DNA of 43,059 nucleotides. It comes from DATKYK01 sp034430255 (GTDB lineage: Bacteria; Chloroflexota; Dehalococcoidia; E44-bin15). The notes beneath the pieces were generated by a model. The model was not told the DNA's origin, did not search any database, and was given only the letters and a program-made list of their open reading frames with translations. Below, in pieces: positions 40,075 to 43,059 of the stretch; position 1 is the stretch's first letter, and every line of letters starts with the position of its first letter. Location of the stretch: assembly GCA_034430255.1 (NCBI GenBank), contig DAOUEU010000046.1, forward strand, positions 1-43,059, read 5' to 3'. Position numbers and translations under genes: made by a program.

Positions 40075-42474
40075 ATGAAAAAGCAAACGATGACTAGGGA
40101 ACAGCTTGAAAACGAGCTGGCGAAAATGCGCCAGCGGGTCGCTGAGTTGGATAAGGGGGAAGCCCAGCGCAAGCGGGCTGAGGAGGCACTGCGGGAGGGC
40201 GAGGACAGATACCGGGCGATGTTTAACCGCTCACTTTACTGTGTATATTTACACGATTTTGAGGGCAATTTTCTTGATGCTAATGAGACCGCTCTGGATC
40301 TGCTTGGCTATACCAGAGAAGAAATCCCCTCAATCAATTTCGCTACATTGCTTGATGAAGAACAGAATGCCAAAGCACTAAAGACACTTGATGAGGTAAA
40401 ACGTACTGGTTCACAAGAAAAAACTATCGATTTTAAATTGAAGACAAAGGATGGAGATTATGTTTGGGTAGAGACTGAATCCGCCCTAATCTACCGAGAG
40501 GGAAAGCCCTATGCTATTCAAGGTATTGCCAAAGACATCACCAAGCGCAAGTGGGCGGAGGAGACACTTAGGACGAGCGAAGATAGATATAGAGCACTAT
40601 TCGATGGCGCGATTGATGGTGTAATTATTATTGACAGCGAAACGATGAGGATAGTTCTTGCCAATCAAAGGGCCCTTAATATGTATGGGTTTGATTCTGT
40701 AGAGGATATTGCAGAGTTAAATCTGCTCGATTTCATTCATCCCGATGATAAAGAGCGCGCTCTCAGAATTATAGTAGAAGATATGTTTGAAAAAGACCTT
40801 CGTCGGGTAAACGAATTTAGGTCGATTACCGGAGATGGTCAGGAGAGGTGGTTAAGCGCTGTTGGCGCAAGGATTGAATATCAGGGAAAACAAGCAGGTT
40901 TGATTTCATTTAGAGACATCACCGAGAACAAGCGGGCGGAGGAGGAGCTCGGGAAGAGCGAGGAAAGATATCGAACGGTCCTTGAGACCATCGAAGAGGC
41001 CTACTATGAGGTTGACCTCGCCGGGAACTTCACCTTTTTCAATGATTCCCTGTGCAGGATTATCGGGGTATCCCGTGATGAAATGATGGGAACGAATAAC
41101 CGCCGGTATATGAGCGATGAGACGGCCAAGGCAGTGTATGAGACCTTTAACCGGGTCTACCAGACAGGGGAACCGGACAGAGCATTCGGTTGGGAGGTTA
41201 TCAAGAAAGATGGAACCAGGATATTCGTTGAGGCATCCACATCCCTGATGCGCGGCCCCTCAGGTGAGCCGGTGGGGTTTCGTGGTATTATTCGAGACAT
41301 TAACGAGCGCAAGCAGGCGGAGGATGCACTTAAGAAGAGCGAGGAGAAGCTGCGTGTAATGTTTGAATCCATTACCGATGGCATCGTCGTTACCGATTTG
41401 CAGGGTAATATTTTAGACGTAAATGACGTAGTGGTTCACATGTCCGGGCTGAGCAGGGAGGAGCTTATCGGTCAGGACGGCTTTGCACTGATACCGCGTG
41501 AAGACCGGGATAAGGTTGTAGAAGGAGGAAAGAAGGTAGTTAGAGGGGAGATCGGCCCGGTAAGGATGGAGCATGAGGTATCCCCCATAGTTGGTAGTGC
41601 ACAAAATACTAATCTAGTCCTTGGCACAATGCATGATAGCAAGGGAAATCCAACCGGTTTCGTTGCCATTGCCCAGGATATTACCGAGCGCAAGCAGATG
41701 GAGGAGGAGCGGGAAAGGCTTCTAGCTGAGCTTGAGGACAAATCACAAGAGCTTGAACAGCTAGTTTTTATTGCCTCGCATGACCTACGGTCGCCGCTGG
41801 TTAATATCCAGGGTTTCTCTAGGGAGATAGAGCAGTCTTTAAAACAGATGCGCTCGGTGCTGGAGGAGGAGGATATACCCTCCTCAGTGAAAGAAAAGCT
41901 GGCCTCACCTATCGGTGAAGATATCGCCGATTCGCTTAACTATATCCTCACCAGCTCCTCCAAAATAGACTCGATGCTGGCGGGGCTGCTGAAGGTCTCA
42001 CGCCTCGGGAGAGTGTCACTTACAATTGAGAAAATCAACATGAAAGACCTGATGGCCGAAGTTGTGGGCGTTTTTGAATTCCAGACCAGGGAGGCAGGGG
42101 TCAAGCTGGAGGTGGGGAGGCTGCCCCAATGCCAGGGCGATAGAGCACAGCTTAACCAGGTCTTCTCCAACCTCATAGATAATGCGTTGAAATTCCTTGA
42201 TCCCGAGCGGCCCGGTATCATCCGCATTTCGGGTAGAAAAGAGGATAGGCAAGTGGTATATACCGTGGAGGATAATGGGATCGGCATAGCGCCGGAGAAC
42301 CAGAAAACGGTATTTCAGATATTTCGACGCTTCGCCCCAATGGACACCCCTGGGGAAGGGTTGGGGCTTAACATCGTGCGCCGGATTTTAGATAGGCACG
42401 GCGGGAAAATATGGCTCGAATCCGAACCGGGTAAGGGAAGCAGGTTCCACGTGGCTTTGCCAATTAGGGACTAG
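40075..42474 (+). CDS. Cytoplasmic multi-PAS sensor histidine kinase
   Basis: The 799-residue product has a short coiled N terminus (residues 5-45), four PAS domains at about 46-160, 170-288, 297-413 and 424-540, each ending with a D-I-T-x-x-K/R-type PAC linker, then a dimerisation domain with the phospho-acceptor His569 in IASHDLRSPL and an ATPase domain with the N box (IDNALKF, Asn703), DNGIGIAP (733-740) and GEGLGL (760-765). No membrane helix is present, so it senses an internal signal, possibly redox or a small ligand. No response regulator lies in the window, so it is an orphan here. It is preceded by a strong promoter and a long AT-rich leader. Confidence 0.93.
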   Translation: MKKQTMTREQLENELAKMRQRVAELDKGEAQRKRAEEALREGEDRYRAMFNRSLYCVYLHDFEGNFLDANETALDLLGYTREEIPSINFATLLDEEQNAKALKTLDEVKRTGSQEKTIDFKLKTKDGDYVWVETESALIYREGKPYAIQGIAKDITKRKWAEETLRTSEDRYRALFDGAIDGVIIIDSETMRIVLANQRALNMYGFDSVEDIAELNLLDFIHPDDKERALRIIVEDMFEKDLRRVNEFRSITGDGQERWLSAVGARIEYQGKQAGLISFRDITENKRAEEELGKSEERYRTVLETIEEAYYEVDLAGNFTFFNDSLCRIIGVSRDEMMGTNNRRYMSDETAKAVYETFNRVYQTGEPDRAFGWEVIKKDGTRIFVEASTSLMRGPSGEPVGFRGIIRDINERKQAEDALKKSEEKLRVMFESITDGIVVTDLQGNILDVNDVVVHMSGLSREELIGQDGFALIPREDRDKVVEGGKKVVRGEIGPVRMEHEVSPIVGSAQNTNLVLGTMHDSKGNPTGFVAIAQDITERKQMEEERERLLAELEDKSQELEQLVFIASHDLRSPLVNIQGFSREIEQSLKQMRSVLEEEDIPSSVKEKLASPIGEDIADSLNYILTSSSKIDSMLAGLLKVSRLGRVSLTIEKINMKDLMAEVVGVFEFQTREAGVKLEVGRLPQCQGDRAQLNQVFSNLIDNALKFLDPERPGIIRISGRKEDRQVVYTVEDNGIGIAPENQKTVFQIFRRFAPMDTPGEGLGLNIVRRILDRHGGKIWLESEPGKGSRFHVALPIRD

Positions 42475-42496
42475 TAATTTAGTGATTAGCTTAATA

Positions 42497-42521
42497 GGTG
42501 GGTTAGAGAATCCTCTCCACC
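42497..42521 (+). terminator. Weak hairpin after the histidine kinase gene
   Basis: GGTGG and AGAG pair with CTCT and CCACC around a four-base loop with a three-base bulge, 23 bases after the kinase stop codon. No T tract follows, so it is a poor intrinsic terminator and may act only as an RNA 3' end structure. The rest of 42475-42680 shows nothing I can name. Confidence 0.25.
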
Positions 42522-42680
42522 AGCACTTGGAGCCACTGCTCTTGGCAACACAATGTTAAATACACCCACGAGATGGTGTGTGGGAATCATCCACATTTAC
42601 TGTTACCTCACTCTCCTAAAATAACATCACCAGATCGATTGTAGTTATACCTCATCAATGCATAGCCCCATTATGGCCTT

Positions 42681-42708
42681 TTTGATTTGGGTATTAATCT
42701 GCTATAAT
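42681..42708 (+). promoter_or_regulatory. Promoter of the last gene
   Basis: A perfect TATAAT at 42703-42708 preceded by TTTGAT at 42681-42686 (16-base spacer). The predicted start near 42715 gives a 38-base leader with AGGGAG five bases before the ATG at 42753. Confidence 0.5.
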
Positions 42709-42752
42709 CAGGCAGTGCTACTGAGAGGCCATAGATAAAGTAGGGAGATATT

Positions 42753-43059
42753 ATGGAATTGGTAGACTACAGCGGACCATTTGATCCTGATTTCAGCTAT
42801 GAAAAATTGACGAAGGAGACATTGCTCAAACTCATTCGCTCGGATGCTGAGTACGTTCGCAGGATAGATGGACAATGGTATTTAGCAGTGATGCAGAAGT
42901 GTGGCAACGATATAGCCTTTGCCTGCGATGCCGAGATCTGGGAGAAGCTCGAGTCATATACTATGAAGATAACATGTAACCTGCTTAACATTCATGGTAA
43001 TGATGTGGTCACGTTAGTTAAGGCTTTGCAGGCTAACCCGTGGTCATCGAGCTATGAAA
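42753..43059 (+). CDS. Uncharacterised protein, N-terminal part (possibly DUF6125-like)
   Basis: The window ends inside this gene after 102 codons. The visible part, MELVDYSGPFDPDFSYEKLTKE and onward, is a soluble, mainly helical domain with RIDGQWYLAVMQKCGNDIAF and EIWEKLESYTMKI. This resembles from memory the DUF6125/L-2-amino-thiazoline-4-carboxylate hydrolase-like proteins common in anaerobes, where a YxRLSKE start and a D-G-x-W-F segment occur, but I hold this loosely. No signal peptide is seen. The ATG has a good binding site and a promoter of its own. Confidence 0.75.
   Translation, partial: MELVDYSGPFDPDFSYEKLTKETLLKLIRSDAEYVRRIDGQWYLAVMQKCGNDIAFACDAEIWEKLESYTMKITCNLLNIHGNDVVTLVKALQANPWSSSYE

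Overview
The window is ordinary bacterial chromosome, most likely from Chloroflexota and probably close to Dehalococcoidia. That placement is an inference from gene content: a long S10-spc-str ribosomal block, an S3 with a long charged tail, many TTG starts, and a following block rich in acyl-CoA and Fe-S enzymes. No rRNA or other marker was available to test it. I see no tRNA or rRNA gene, insertion sequence, phage gene or CRISPR array.

Region 1 (1-12.9 kb, minus strand) is one ribosomal superoperon. Read in the direction of transcription it runs rpsL, rpsG, fusA, rpsJ, rplC, [ABC permease, ABC ATPase], rplD, rplW, rplB, rpsS, rplV, rpsC, rplP, rpmC, rpsQ, rplN, rplX, rplE, rpsN, rpsH and the first codons of rplF. 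A good sigma70-type promoter lies at 12911-12939. Two features stand out: a two-gene MacB/LolCDE-type ABC system spliced between rplC and rplD with translation-coupled junctions, and a 34-residue tandem repeat in the tail of S3. tuf is not in its usual place after fusA.

Region 2 (13.2-21.4 kb, plus strand) holds housekeeping genes: a TlyA-type RNA methyltransferase, an alpha/beta hydrolase, purF-purM-purH, a family 2 glycosyltransferase, and a fused nicotinamidase-nicotinate phosphoribosyltransferase that should carry out two successive steps of NAD salvage.

Region 3 (21.4-31.0 kb, plus strand) is a catabolic-looking block. It contains a 2-hydroxyacid dehydrogenase homologue lacking two catalytic residues, an FGGY kinase and a class II aldolase (overlapping or nearly so), an FAD oxidase with an alkyl-DHAP-synthase-like active site paired with a GlcF/GlpC-like Fe-S protein, a second FGGY kinase, a Cys-rich winged-helix/ferredoxin protein and a short-chain dehydrogenase. 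A kinase plus aldolase suggests ketose phosphorylation and cleavage, but the substrate cannot be read from sequence.

Region 4 (31.0-37.1 kb, minus strand) carries a small helical protein and an acyl-CoA operon: acyl-CoA ligase, an HMG-CoA-synthase-like protein fused to a DUF35 Zn-ribbon/OB domain, an SCP-x-type thiolase and an acyl-CoA dehydrogenase. The HMG-CoA-synthase-like protein appears to lack the catalytic Cys and His, so it may be a scaffold or partner of the thiolase.

Region 5 (37.1-43.1 kb) has a membrane-protein quality-control set on the minus strand (tandem zf-TFIIB protein, LemA, HtpX-like protease with a C-terminal Zn ribbon). On the plus strand follow a cytoplasmic multi-PAS histidine kinase behind a long AT-rich leader and the start of an uncharacterised gene cut by the window edge.
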